In this document: positions 7,954 through 16,264 of the stretch, piece after piece
Numbering within the stretch: the stretch's first letter is position 1
Layout of the letters: each line of letters starts with the position of its first letter
Assembly: GCA_020634565.1 (NCBI GenBank)
Contig: JACKBN010000003.1
Coordinates: forward strand, 372,001-436,000
Direction of reading: 5' to 3'
Length of the DNA: 64,000 bases
Origin: Ardenticatenaceae bacterium
GTDB lineage: Bacteria; Chloroflexota; Anaerolineae; Promineifilales; Promineifilaceae
Made by a program: the position numbers and the translations under genes
Notes under the pieces: generated by a model
Databases searched by the model: none
Told to the model about the DNA's origin: nothing
Seen by the model: only the letters and a program-made list of their open reading frames with translations

Positions 7954-8949
7954 TTACAATTCGATGGGTTTCGAGAGAATTTCAACCAGGAGCTTGACAG
8001 AGTTTTCGACGTCGTCGGCGTGCACGGTTTCGCTTTGGGAGTGTACGTAGCGGCAGGGGATGGAGATACAGCCCGCCGCCGCGCCGCCGTTAGCAATCTG
8101 GATGGAGCGGGCGTCGGTGGAGCCGCCGGTGAGTACTTCGAGCTGGTAGGGAATGTCAGCTTCTTCGGCGCGCTTTTTCATGAGGCGGACCAGGCCAGCG
8201 TGGGCAATCATGCCCGTGTCTTTGACCTTGATGGCCGTGCCCTTGCCCAATTCCACGGCGATGGGGGTTGGTTCTGGCGTGTCGCCAGCCAGCGTTACGT
8301 CCAGAGCAATACCCACGTCGGGATCGATCATGTTGGCGGCGGCCTGTGCGCCGCGTGTGCCAACCTCTTCCTGCACGCTGAAGACAAAGTAAATGTCGTG
8401 CGGCGATTTTTTGAGCCGCTTCATTGCTTCGATGGCGATTACGCAGCCGATGCGGTCATCCATGCTTTTTGCGCTGAGCATTTTGCCTTGAGCCAGGAAC
8501 GGCCGTACAAAGCCCACCGCGTCTCCCACCTTCACCGGACAATCTTCCTTGCTGCTGGCACCCACGTCGATGTAATGCTTGTCCAGCCCGTGAATTTTGC
8601 TGCGGTCAGTGATGCGGTCGCTGTAGATGATGCCGATACGGCCGTCGGCAAACTGTACCCGGCTGCCCATGAGTGTGTGTGGGTAAATGCCGCCGATATT
8701 GGTGAAGCGGCAAAAGCCATCTTCGGTGATGTGCGAAATCATCAAACCAATTTCGTCCATGTGGGCGGCGATCATCACTTTCAGACCACCCTTTCCTTTG
8801 CCTTTTTTGAGGGCAATCATGTTGCCCATCGCATCTACCGAAATTTCATCAGCATATTTTTCAATTTCGGGGCGGATCAGATCCCGCATTTGGTCTTCAA
8901 AGCCCGAGGGGCCGTATGCTTCTACCAGTTTTTTGATTAAATCGTTCAT
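7954..8949 (-). CDS. M42 family metallo-aminopeptidase (paralogue 1)
   Basis: A 331-residue member of peptidase family M42 (FrvX/YsdC/TET-like), which removes N-terminal residues from peptides in large self-compartmentalised dodecamers. The expected metal and catalytic residues are visible: AAHMDEIGLM (His and Asp), SMDDRIG (bridging Asp), SVQEEVGTRG (catalytic Glu pair), ALDVT (Asp) and RYVHS (His). The start has GAGGAAATT upstream. It is the last of three tandem M42 genes in the same direction, separated from the next by a TAATT-rich repeat. A cytosolic role in peptide turnover is inferred. Confidence 0.93.
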   Translation of the reverse strand: MNDLIKKLVEAYGPSGFEDQMRDLIRPEIEKYADEISVDAMGNMIALKKGKGKGGLKVMIAAHMDEIGLMISHITEDGFCRFTNIGGIYPHTLMGSRVQFADGRIGIIYSDRITDRSKIHGLDKHYIDVGASSKEDCPVKVGDAVGFVRPFLAQGKMLSAKSMDDRIGCVIAIEAMKRLKKSPHDIYFVFSVQEEVGTRGAQAAANMIDPDVGIALDVTLAGDTPEPTPIAVELGKGTAIKVKDTGMIAHAGLVRLMKKRAEEADIPYQLEVLTGGSTDARSIQIANGGAAAGCISIPCRYVHSQSETVHADDVENSVKLLVEILSKPIEL

Positions 8950-8982
8950 AATTTCCTCGGTAATTGGCGTGAGAGTTTGAAC

Positions 8983-9030
8983 GGTAATTAAGTAATTCGG
9001 TAATTACTTAATTACAAATTACTCAATTAC
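8983..9030. repeat. TAATTACTTAATT intergenic repeat (TAATCGG family)
   Basis: AT-rich runs of GTAATTAAGTAATTCGG and their complements form a hairpin between two M42 genes. The same kind of sequence, with TAATCGG units, recurs at 10061, 24817 and 47880. Confidence 0.6.
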
Positions 9031-10060
9031 GCTTCACAATATCCTCTGTTAAATTCAACAAGGTCGCTTTGGTCAATTTGACCACATTGGCATAATCATC
9101 CAGGTTGATCATCATGGTGGGTGTGTGCGCATACCGCCCAGGCACGGCAATGGTTGCCGCTGGAATTGCCCCCCGCACGCGCTGGATAACGGCCGTATTG
9201 GTGCCACCACCGCCCGGCCGACGAATCTGGAAAGGCAGGTTGTTGTCGGCGGCTGTTTGGGTAATGAGACTGACCAGGCGCGGGTCTTGCACCGTGCCGC
9301 TGTCCATCACATAGATGGATGGCCCCTGGCCCAGCGCCACGTTGGGGCTGACATCGTCTTTATTGGGCAAGTCGAACGCGGGGGTGCATTCCAAAATGAG
9401 GGCCACATCCGGGTTGACGCCGTAGGCGGCGGTGGTGGCTCCGCGTAAGCCCACCTCTTCCTGTACGGTGAAGGTGGCGATGAGGTCGAAGGGATACGGC
9501 CGTTCCCGCAAAAGCTCAATCAGTGCGGCACAGCCAGCCCGATCATCAAACGCTTTGCCGATGGCCGTTGCCCCTAACTCTTCGTACTCCGTCACAAAGG
9601 CAGCCCGTTCGCCGAGGCTCACTTTGCCGCTGGCAGCATCCTTATTTTTAGCGCCAATGTCAATGCGCATGTCGTCCATCTTCACCACGCTGTTGCGCTG
9701 GCTGGCGTTCAGCAGGTGGATGGGGCGCGCGCCGATGACGCCGGTGATCTTTTTGGGGCCAACCTGCACCACCTTGCCCAGCAAGGCGCGGTCATCAAAA
9801 CCGCCGACGCCGCTAAATTTTAGCGTGCCGTTGCTGTCGTAATCCGTGATGATGAGGCCAACTTCGTCCATGTGGGCATCAACCATCACGCGCAGGTTAA
9901 CCTCGCCGGTCCCTTTTTTCAGGGCAATCAGGCTGCCCATCGCATCAACATGCCATTCATCCACGTGATCAGCGATGAGATCGCGAATTAGCAACCGCAC
10001 CTCTTTCTCCTCGCCAGACACGCCGACGGCCTCTGTAAGATTTTTGAGTAGTTCGTTCAT
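9023..10060 (-). CDS. M42 family metallo-aminopeptidase (paralogue 2)
   Basis: A 345-residue M42 peptidase. Conserved sites: DAHMDEVGLI, KAFDDRAGC, TVQEEVGLRG, ILECT (Glu in place of the Asp seen in the neighbour) and RYAHTP. Sequence similarity with the genes on both sides is moderate, so the duplication is old. Different paralogues may have different residue preferences, or may co-assemble into mixed dodecamers as shown for archaeal TET peptidases; that is inference here. No clear ribosome-binding site precedes the ATG. Confidence 0.92.
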   Translation of the reverse strand: MNELLKNLTEAVGVSGEEKEVRLLIRDLIADHVDEWHVDAMGSLIALKKGTGEVNLRVMVDAHMDEVGLIITDYDSNGTLKFSGVGGFDDRALLGKVVQVGPKKITGVIGARPIHLLNASQRNSVVKMDDMRIDIGAKNKDAASGKVSLGERAAFVTEYEELGATAIGKAFDDRAGCAALIELLRERPYPFDLIATFTVQEEVGLRGATTAAYGVNPDVALILECTPAFDLPNKDDVSPNVALGQGPSIYVMDSGTVQDPRLVSLITQTAADNNLPFQIRRPGGGGTNTAVIQRVRGAIPAATIAVPGRYAHTPTMMINLDDYANVVKLTKATLLNLTEDIVKRN

Positions 10061-10134
10061 ATCGGTTATCCGTAGTCGGTAATCTGTAATCAGTAATCGG
10101 TCATCCGTTTACCGATCACCGATTACTGGTTACT
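10061..10134. repeat. TAATCGG intergenic repeat
   Basis: Several imperfect copies of a seven-base unit (variants of GTAATCG and TAATCGG), then their complements (ACCGATTAC-type), fill the gap between two M42 genes and overlap the stop codon at 10123. The segment can fold into a hairpin. Confidence 0.65.
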
Positions 10135-11226
10135 GTCTTCCTCCATCATTCCTGCGGCCAAGTCATCCAAAAATTTGTCGTCTAGTTGAGCAATGAACTC
10201 GCCCATCAAACGGCCGCATCGCTCTACATCCTTCATATCTACCGATTCTACCATCGTGTGCATGTAGCGCAGGGGGATGGAGATGAGGCCGGTGGGGATG
10301 CCGCTGCGAGCTACCTGTACGCCAAAGGCGTCGGTGCCGCTGGCGCGACTGTGGGTGCCGGTGCTGATGGACATTTCCAGGGATTCGGCCGTTTTCTTGA
10401 GCGCCTTGTACATGCCGGTGTGAACGTTTGGCCCTAAGTCGAGCGCCGGACCGCTGCCCAGTTCAAAGGTGCCGGTGTCGCTAGCCCCTGGTCCTTTGCC
10501 AAACGTCACGTCGATGGCGATGGCCAGGTCTGGCTCTTGCGAGTGGGCGCTGGTGAAGGCACCCAGCAGGCGAGTTTCTTCCTGCACGGTGGCCACAGCG
10601 ATTACGTCCCAACTGTGCTGCCGCTGGCTCAGATAGTCCAGGCAAATGGTGACAGCCGCGACGGACGCCCGGTTATCCAGCGCCTTGCCAGAGATACGGC
10701 CGTTCAGCAATTTACGCAGCGGCTGGCGAAAGCTCACAAAATCGCCCACAGAGATTTCGGCTTTTACTGTGGACATGGGCTGACCAACATCTACCACCAA
10801 CTCTTCATACCCAAATGGCTTATTGTGTTTCTCCGGGGGCAACATGGCCCCAGGCAGGCTGCCAATCACGCCAGGGAAACTTTTGTTTTCGCCATGAACC
10901 ACCACCATCTGCCCGTATAAATGGCGAATGTCCACGCCGCCCACGTTGGTGACGCGCAGGAAGCCATTGCCATTGTGCTCCACAATCTGGTGCACCATCA
11001 AGGCGATTTCGTCCATGTGAGCCGCCAGCAAAATGGTGCGCCGGGGACCATCGCCGCTGCCTTCTTTAATGGCCATCAAATTGCCCACATGGTCGCTCAC
11101 AAAGCGGTCGGCATAAGGGTCCCACCATTCGCGCACCGTCTGGGCAATCGCTTTTTCATTGCCGGAGGGGCCGGGTGTTTCAGTTAAGGTTTGTAAAAGT
11201 TTGAATGTGTCCATAGATGCTCTCAT
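10123..11226 (-). CDS. M42 family metallo-aminopeptidase (paralogue 3)
   Basis: A 367-residue M42 peptidase, first of the tandem trio in transcription order. Visible sites: AAHMDEIALMV, KALDNRASV (DNR where the others have DDR), TVQEETRLLG (Glu pair, then unlike the usual VGxRG), AIDVT and RYMHT. An in-frame ATG four codons later (11214) is an equally good start. The changed motifs suggest altered activity or specificity relative to the two neighbours. The C-terminus is extended and acidic (MMEEDSNQ). Confidence 0.9.
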   Translation of the reverse strand: MRASMDTFKLLQTLTETPGPSGNEKAIAQTVREWWDPYADRFVSDHVGNLMAIKEGSGDGPRRTILLAAHMDEIALMVHQIVEHNGNGFLRVTNVGGVDIRHLYGQMVVVHGENKSFPGVIGSLPGAMLPPEKHNKPFGYEELVVDVGQPMSTVKAEISVGDFVSFRQPLRKLLNGRISGKALDNRASVAAVTICLDYLSQRQHSWDVIAVATVQEETRLLGAFTSAHSQEPDLAIAIDVTFGKGPGASDTGTFELGSGPALDLGPNVHTGMYKALKKTAESLEMSISTGTHSRASGTDAFGVQVARSGIPTGLISIPLRYMHTMVESVDMKDVERCGRLMGEFIAQLDDKFLDDLAAGMMEEDSNQ

Positions 11227-11241
11227 TTGTTGCCGGAACCA

Positions 11242-11814
11242 TCAAGGTTGGCTGGTTGCTGTTGCTTCTGCGGTTGCTTCTGTTGTCGCCGTTGCTTCAC
11301 TGGTGGCCGAGGCTGTGAGCGTAGCAGTTGCCGTGCTGGTGGCGGTGGCTGCGCCGGTGGCCGTAGCGGTCGGTGCGATGGTGTTGGTGGCTGTGGGTGA
11401 AGCTGCCTGGGTGGACGTGGCGGTTACCGTGCTGGTAGCGGTGGCTGTGCCCGTCGCCGTTGCCGTTCCGGTAGCAGTGGGGGTAGCGGTGCTGGTATTG
11501 GTAGCTGTTGCCGTGGCGGTGGCTGTTGCCGTTGGTACCACAACAGGCGTTTGGAATTGACCGGGTGTGGGGGGCAATGTGGCGGTTGGTGCAGATGGGG
11601 TGCTGGTGGGAACGGCCGTTAACGTGCCCGGAGGTGCCGCTTCTGTGGCTGTGTTGCTGGCTGTTGGTGAAATCACAACGGGCAGTGTGGGCGGTAAGTC
11701 AGAAACGGGTGCATCTGGGGCAATGACCAGCAAGACTACCCCTGCAATGTAGCAAGGAATGGTTAGCAGGATGACCCCAATCAGAATAAGGTAGGTACGG
11801 CGGCGAGAATTCAT
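11242..11814 (-). CDS. Membrane-anchored Thr/Ala/Pro-rich surface protein
   Basis: A 190-residue protein from MNSRRR. The frame extends 12 codons upstream to a TTG without a ribosome-binding site. It has one N-terminal membrane helix after basic residues (TYLILIGVILLTIPCYIAGVVLLV). About 140 residues follow, almost wholly Thr, Ala, Ser and Pro (for example TATATATATNTSTATPT), so it is a disordered extracellular stalk. No folded domain closes it. Such tails are often O-glycosylated, but nothing here shows that. It is convergent to nothing and lies 16 bases downstream-side of the M42 cluster start. Confidence 0.65.
   Translation of the reverse strand: MNSRRRTYLILIGVILLTIPCYIAGVVLLVIAPDAPVSDLPPTLPVVISPTASNTATEAAPPGTLTAVPTSTPSAPTATLPPTPGQFQTPVVVPTATATATATATNTSTATPTATGTATATGTATATSTVTATSTQAASPTATNTIAPTATATGAATATSTATATLTASATSEATATTEATAEATATSQP
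11262..11535. repeat. Low-complexity GGTGGCTGT-type coding repeat
   Basis: Short imperfect repeats of GTGGCGGT/GTAGCGGT-like triplet pairs encode the Thr/Ala stalk of the surface protein on the minus strand. The unit is two codons (Thr-Ala), so slippage is likely to change its length between strains. Confidence 0.6.
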
Positions 11815-11900
11815 TGGCGGGATGATAGTTGACAACGAGACAAATGACAAACAAATTTCATTTGCATGACCATTGTCTATTAATCTACTATCTGTGTAGA

Positions 11901-11929
11901 TTGCTATGGCTATAGGCGCATGATATAAT
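11901..11929 (+). promoter_or_regulatory. Sigma70-type promoter for the large histidine kinase
   Basis: TTGCTA (11901-11906) and a perfect TATAAT (11924-11929) are 17 bases apart, pointing to a start near 11936. This gives a leader of about 165 bases before the ATG at 12101, in which I see no clear structured element. Confidence 0.7.
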
Positions 11930-12100
11930 CAACAGGCAGTATCGTTATTGTAAAGTAAGCCACGAGAAGTGATCCGTTAGTTACTGGCCAAAGCAAACTA
12001 ATTGAATTATTGTATTGTACTAAGTTGTTTTGTTTGTTTAAGAAAATAAATTAGGTCAGTAAAGAGGGGAAAAAGCTCTCAGCGTGAAGAGAACAACCGT

Positions 12101-15100
12101 ATGCCAGTAAGTCTGTGGGGTGTAAGTAGGGAAGTTTCGCTTGACCTGCCGAACCGTGCGGTAGGCTACTTGCTTCTGCTTTTTTGTGCAGCCCTTTTTG
12201 CTTATTTGATCGTTCGTTTCCGCCCTAACCTGAGCCGGTTTTCCCGAAAACAGTGGCTTTGGACGGGTGCCCTTTCGCTGGCTGGCCTGATTGCCAGCCA
12301 ACTCCTTCCCTTACGCTTCCAGTTTATCTCCCCGCCCGTAGCCGAACTGCCGGCCAGCGCTGCCATGTTGCTTAGCCTGATTCCCTTGTTATTGTCAGGC
12401 ATTGTGGTGGGGCCAGCCGGGGCACTGCTTGTGGGGGCAGCCACCGGTTTAGGCGTGACGTTAGGGCAAACCCACCAGCTTTTTGATATTTTCTGGGGCG
12501 CATTTACGGCCGTTTCCCTCGCCTTCCTTTTGCAACAAAATTACATTGGTCGAGTGTATCACTGGCTGCGGCAGCCCTGGGTGATTGGTTTGTTGGGCGG
12601 CTTGCTGCTCACCATTTTTAGCGGGATGGGTACCTTTGTGACCGTGCCGGTTCGCGGCCTCTCAGCCATGGATCAGGGATTGGTGGTGGCGACGGCTAAT
12701 ATTTGGCCGCGCTTGCTGGAAGGGCTGGTTGCTGGTGGTGTGGTGACCTTCGTTTTGCGCAATGTACCCGATTTACGACCGTCTCAACCCCTCATCCCTT
12801 CTCCCACCCGGCGCAGCTTGCAAAAACGGCTCCAGCTTAACTACTTCACCTTTGCTGCGGTGCTCATTACCCTTTCCATCACTGTTGTTTACAATCTGGC
12901 GATCTCCGTTTCCACCCGGCTGGTTGTGAAGCAGCTGGCTTACAATGCTGGCGTAGTGGCCGAAGAGATTCCCGAATTTGTCAATCAACTGGATACTCAA
13001 CTCACCCTGTTTGAAGCCGATCGAACGGCTTTGGTGAGCAGCAATACGGCCGTTGCCCGCGCGGCTCTGGCAGAACTGTACACGCGGAATCCCAGCTATC
13101 AACAGCTGCTGCTGGTGAATAGTGACAGGGAAATAACGGCCGTTTACCCTCCCGATGAAGCGCCCCCGGAATTGGCAGATGATGAAGCAACGGCCGTTGC
13201 CCAGGCATTTACGCCAAACTCCAGAAATGTGTCCCTGGCCAACATGCCCACGCAAGATCAGGTGCTCAGCCTGGTTGTACCTGTGGCCGCGTCAGATGGC
13301 GAAACCGGCGCAGTTCTCATCGGACGATTGGCGAACTTTAGCCTGGATGAACTGCTGGTAGGCTTGCAGGGCACCGTGGGTGGCGGCACTGGTTTTTTGG
13401 TAAACGAACAGTCGCAAATTATTGCCCATCCGCAAAGTAACTTTTTACGGGCAAACTGGCCAGATGAGGCGGATGAGCTGCACAATCTCTGGTTTACCGG
13501 CGTAGACAGCGGCCGGGCGTACCGGGGCTGGTTGCAAGGCAGCGATACGCGCGAGTTGGTCTATGCAGAAAAGGTGGCGGATCCGGGCTGGACGGTGGTA
13601 ACGGCCGTTCCCTACGAAATTGTCATGGGACAAGCCCTGCAGATGGGGTGGCCGTTGCTGTTGGTGCTTTTGCTGGGCACAGCCCTGTTTTACACCAACG
13701 TTGCCCTGCTGGGGCGCGACATCACCCAGCCGATCAACAAAATTGTGGCCGCTAGCAAAACGATGGCAGCGGGCGGCAGTTGGGCTGCCACTGAACTAGA
13801 ACAGCGTGAAGATGAAATTGGTGAACTAAATCAGGCGTTTATCCAGATGCAGCGGGCCACGCGCAAACAGCTCAACGATTTGTCGCTGCTGCTGGGCACC
13901 AGCCATGATGTTTCGACCAGTATCGATCTGAATCAGGGTATTCCTGCTATTTTGCGTGGAGCGCTGCGTGGTACTGGCGCAGCGGGTGCGCGCGCGGTGG
14001 TGCTCAATCCCAGCGGCGGCAATCCGCTTTCATTTGGTGAAGGCCCGGCGGCAGAATCCATGAAGGCGCTGGACCGACCCATCATGACTCGCCTACGCCA
14101 TATGCAAGAGCTGATGCTGGCCACACCCAACCAGATTCGTGCTGCGTTAGATCTGGATCGCGAGGCGGAACCGCCGGTCCCCGCTCTGGTTGCCATTCCA
14201 CTGTACTCGCATGATCGTTTCCAGGGGATTTTATGGCTGGGTTACCGTCAGGCGCACAGCTATGATATTTCTGAGCGTAATTTATTGGTGACGCTGGCCA
14301 GTCAAACGGCCGTTCTCGTGGAAAATGCGCGCCTCTTTGCTACCGCAGAGGGTGGTCGTCGTCGGTTAGCGGCCGTTTTGGCCAGTACCACCGACGCCGT
14401 GATTGTGACCGATCAAACGGAGCGGATTCTGCTTATCAACCGGGCCGCCGAGCGAATTTTTAGCCTCAATGCCAGCAAAGTCACCGGGCGACCAATTGCC
14501 AAAGTCATAGAGCCGGTACCGCTGGTGAAGGCGCTTACCGGCGAGGATGAGCATACGCGCAATTTGGAAGTGCCTATGCCTGACGGCAAGACGTATTATG
14601 CCAGCGCCTCCACCATTGTCAGCAATGAGGGGCAGGTATTTGGCCGCGTTGCTGTGCTGCGGGATATCACGCACCTCAAAGAAATTGATGAGATGAAGTC
14701 CGACTTTGTGGCGACCGTCTCCCATGATTTGCGCAGCCCGCTTACCTATATGCGCGGCTATGCCACGATGGTGCCCATGGTGGATGAACTTTCGCCCAAG
14801 CAGCATGAATATTTGGACAAAATTCTGGTGGGCATCGACCAGATGTCGCAGTTGGTAGACGATTTGCTCGATCTCGGCCGTATCGAGGCGGGGGTGGATT
14901 TGGCCCAGGAGCGAATCGAGGTGAAGCCGCTCCTGGATGGCATTGCCGAGGAATATTGGCAGCATGCGCATTTGGCCGGCATTAAGCTCCAGGTAGACGT
15001 GCCAGAGGATATTTCAACAGTGGTTGGCGACGGCTCGCTCATTCGCCAGGCGTTGACCAACTTGCTGGGCAACGGCATCAAATATGCGCCTAACAGCGGC

Positions 15101-15412
15101 CCGATGTGGCTGCGCGCCGAACAGAAGAATGGCGAGGTGGTGCTGAGCGTGCAAGACAGCGGCCCTGGCATTCCCAAACAGGACCAAATCCGTCTGTTTG
15201 AGAAGTTCTACCGTGTTAAGCAGCGCGGTACGGAAAAGGTAAAAGGCTCTGGTTTGGGGTTGGCTATCGTGCGTTCTATTGCCGAGCGGCATGGTGGTCG
15301 TGCCTGGTGTATTAGCCAGCAGGGTGAAGGCTGCACCTTTGCTATTTCGCTGCCGCTGAGCAAAAATGGCTATCGTCCGCTACAAAATCGCAACGGGGCA
15401 GAGACCCGCTAG
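12101..15412 (+). CDS. Large membrane sensor histidine kinase (MASE-like, sensor, HAMP, GAF, PAS)
   Basis: A 1103-residue sensor kinase. The order is: six to seven N-terminal membrane helices (residues about 20-225) of an integral sensor type, a further helix near 255, an extracytoplasmic Cache-like domain (about 280-520), a membrane helix near 530, HAMP (about 540-590), GAF (about 610-750), PAS (about 752-865), HisKA and HATPase. The phospho-acceptor is His875 in SHDLRSPLTY. The ATP site shows LTNLLGNGIKYAP, DSGPGIP and GSGLGLAI. No response regulator adjoins it, so the partner is probably encoded elsewhere. The long leader has a TATAAT promoter and a terminator follows the stop. Confidence 0.93.
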   Translation: MPVSLWGVSREVSLDLPNRAVGYLLLLFCAALFAYLIVRFRPNLSRFSRKQWLWTGALSLAGLIASQLLPLRFQFISPPVAELPASAAMLLSLIPLLLSGIVVGPAGALLVGAATGLGVTLGQTHQLFDIFWGAFTAVSLAFLLQQNYIGRVYHWLRQPWVIGLLGGLLLTIFSGMGTFVTVPVRGLSAMDQGLVVATANIWPRLLEGLVAGGVVTFVLRNVPDLRPSQPLIPSPTRRSLQKRLQLNYFTFAAVLITLSITVVYNLAISVSTRLVVKQLAYNAGVVAEEIPEFVNQLDTQLTLFEADRTALVSSNTAVARAALAELYTRNPSYQQLLLVNSDREITAVYPPDEAPPELADDEATAVAQAFTPNSRNVSLANMPTQDQVLSLVVPVAASDGETGAVLIGRLANFSLDELLVGLQGTVGGGTGFLVNEQSQIIAHPQSNFLRANWPDEADELHNLWFTGVDSGRAYRGWLQGSDTRELVYAEKVADPGWTVVTAVPYEIVMGQALQMGWPLLLVLLLGTALFYTNVALLGRDITQPINKIVAASKTMAAGGSWAATELEQREDEIGELNQAFIQMQRATRKQLNDLSLLLGTSHDVSTSIDLNQGIPAILRGALRGTGAAGARAVVLNPSGGNPLSFGEGPAAESMKALDRPIMTRLRHMQELMLATPNQIRAALDLDREAEPPVPALVAIPLYSHDRFQGILWLGYRQAHSYDISERNLLVTLASQTAVLVENARLFATAEGGRRRLAAVLASTTDAVIVTDQTERILLINRAAERIFSLNASKVTGRPIAKVIEPVPLVKALTGEDEHTRNLEVPMPDGKTYYASASTIVSNEGQVFGRVAVLRDITHLKEIDEMKSDFVATVSHDLRSPLTYMRGYATMVPMVDELSPKQHEYLDKILVGIDQMSQLVDDLLDLGRIEAGVDLAQERIEVKPLLDGIAEEYWQHAHLAGIKLQVDVPEDISTVVGDGSLIRQALTNLLGNGIKYAPNSGPMWLRAEQKNGEVVLSVQDSGPGIPKQDQIRLFEKFYRVKQRGTEKVKGSGLGLAIVRSIAERHGGRAWCISQQGEGCTFAISLPLSKNGYRPLQNRNGAETR

Positions 15413-15444
15413 TAAGCAGTTTTGGTAAACCTGGATCATTCTAC

Positions 15445-15469
15445 GTGGTGGCTTTGGCCGCCACTTTTT
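15445..15469 (+). terminator. Terminator after the histidine kinase
   Basis: GTGGTGGC and GCCGCCAC form an eight-pair stem (one G-U) with a four-base loop, followed by TTTTTG. It lies just before the convergent gene ending at 15473. Confidence 0.75.
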
Positions 15470-15472
15470 GTT

Positions 15473-16264
15473 TTAGGCAGCCTTTTGGGCAACGATGACA
15501 AAGCCACCGGCTACGTAACGCATTTCGTGATCCCAACTGCCCGGCGCGGCGTGATTGAGTAGCTCGCTCTGCTGGGCGTAGGGAGATTCGTAGACGCGCT
15601 GGATGGCGAGACCATTGTCCAGCAGGCCGTTAAAAATGTCGTCCAGGTGGTGGCGGAACTCAATGCCGCCGTCGTCGCGGTGCTGGATGGTTTCCGCATA
15701 GGGGGCGGTGATTTCGTAGGCGGTGCCGTTCCAGGCGGTGCGATGTACGGCTGGCTGGGTGTGCTTCATGCGGTAGAGGCCACCGGGGCGCAGTACCTGG
15801 CTGACCTGAGCATACACCTGGCGCACGTCGGGCACATAAGCCAGCGAATCTGCCTGAAAGACGAGGTCGTAGGCATTGCGCGGCAGGTCGGAAAGATCGC
15901 GCATATCGGCCTGGATGGTGGTGATGGGATAGCCGTAGTGAGCGGCCGCTTTTTCATCCCCGTTGAGCTGCCCTCGGGTTAAATCAGCGACGGTTACGTT
16001 GGCCCCAAGCAGGCCAAATACGGCCGATTGTTGTCCACCTCCCGCCGCTAAACAAAGTACATCCTTGCCCGCTGCGTTTTGCATGAGGCTGGTTGGGTAC
16101 AGTTCGTAAAGTGGGTAGGGGATGGGGTGGAGACGGCCGTTTACCCACTCAGCCAATACTTCCCGATCCAAGTCCAGCCAGGGCCGCGTGTAGCCACCCC
16201 CTTTTTGCACTTCACTTTCCCATAAATTTTGGTTTGCTTGCGCCACGGTATCTAAGGATTTCAT
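15473..16264 (-). CDS. Class I SAM-dependent methyltransferase
   Basis: A 263-residue methyltransferase beginning at ATG 16264 (GGAGGA six bases upstream), so the track's longer N-terminus is trimmed by six residues. The SAM-binding glycine motif appears as VLCLAAGGGQQ, with DLTRGQL, then the acidic-loop position in TIQADMRDL. The later LRPGGLYRMKH is typical of the fold. The substrate is not predictable. Its ATG overlaps the TGA of the hydrolase upstream (16261-16264, ATGA), which implies coupled translation. Confidence 0.85.
   Translation of the reverse strand: MKSLDTVAQANQNLWESEVQKGGGYTRPWLDLDREVLAEWVNGRLHPIPYPLYELYPTSLMQNAAGKDVLCLAAGGGQQSAVFGLLGANVTVADLTRGQLNGDEKAAAHYGYPITTIQADMRDLSDLPRNAYDLVFQADSLAYVPDVRQVYAQVSQVLRPGGLYRMKHTQPAVHRTAWNGTAYEITAPYAETIQHRDDGGIEFRHHLDDIFNGLLDNGLAIQRVYESPYAQQSELLNHAAPGSWDHEMRYVAGGFVIVAQKAA

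Noticed and set aside
7897..8940. Long + strand open frame (347 codons) opposite the M42 gene
   Set aside because: It lies fully opposite the M42 gene, whose catalytic motifs and ribosome-binding site are clear. The frame is a GC-rich mirror of codon bias, with no family signature.
8983..10134. CRISPR array in the TAATCGG repeats
   Set aside because: Units are seven-base degenerate runs with no regular spacers and no leader or cas genes.
11242..11560. + strand Val/Ala-rich open frame opposite the Thr/Ala protein
   Set aside because: It is the mirror of a low-complexity coding repeat and has no start signal. The minus strand has a proper transmembrane N-terminus.
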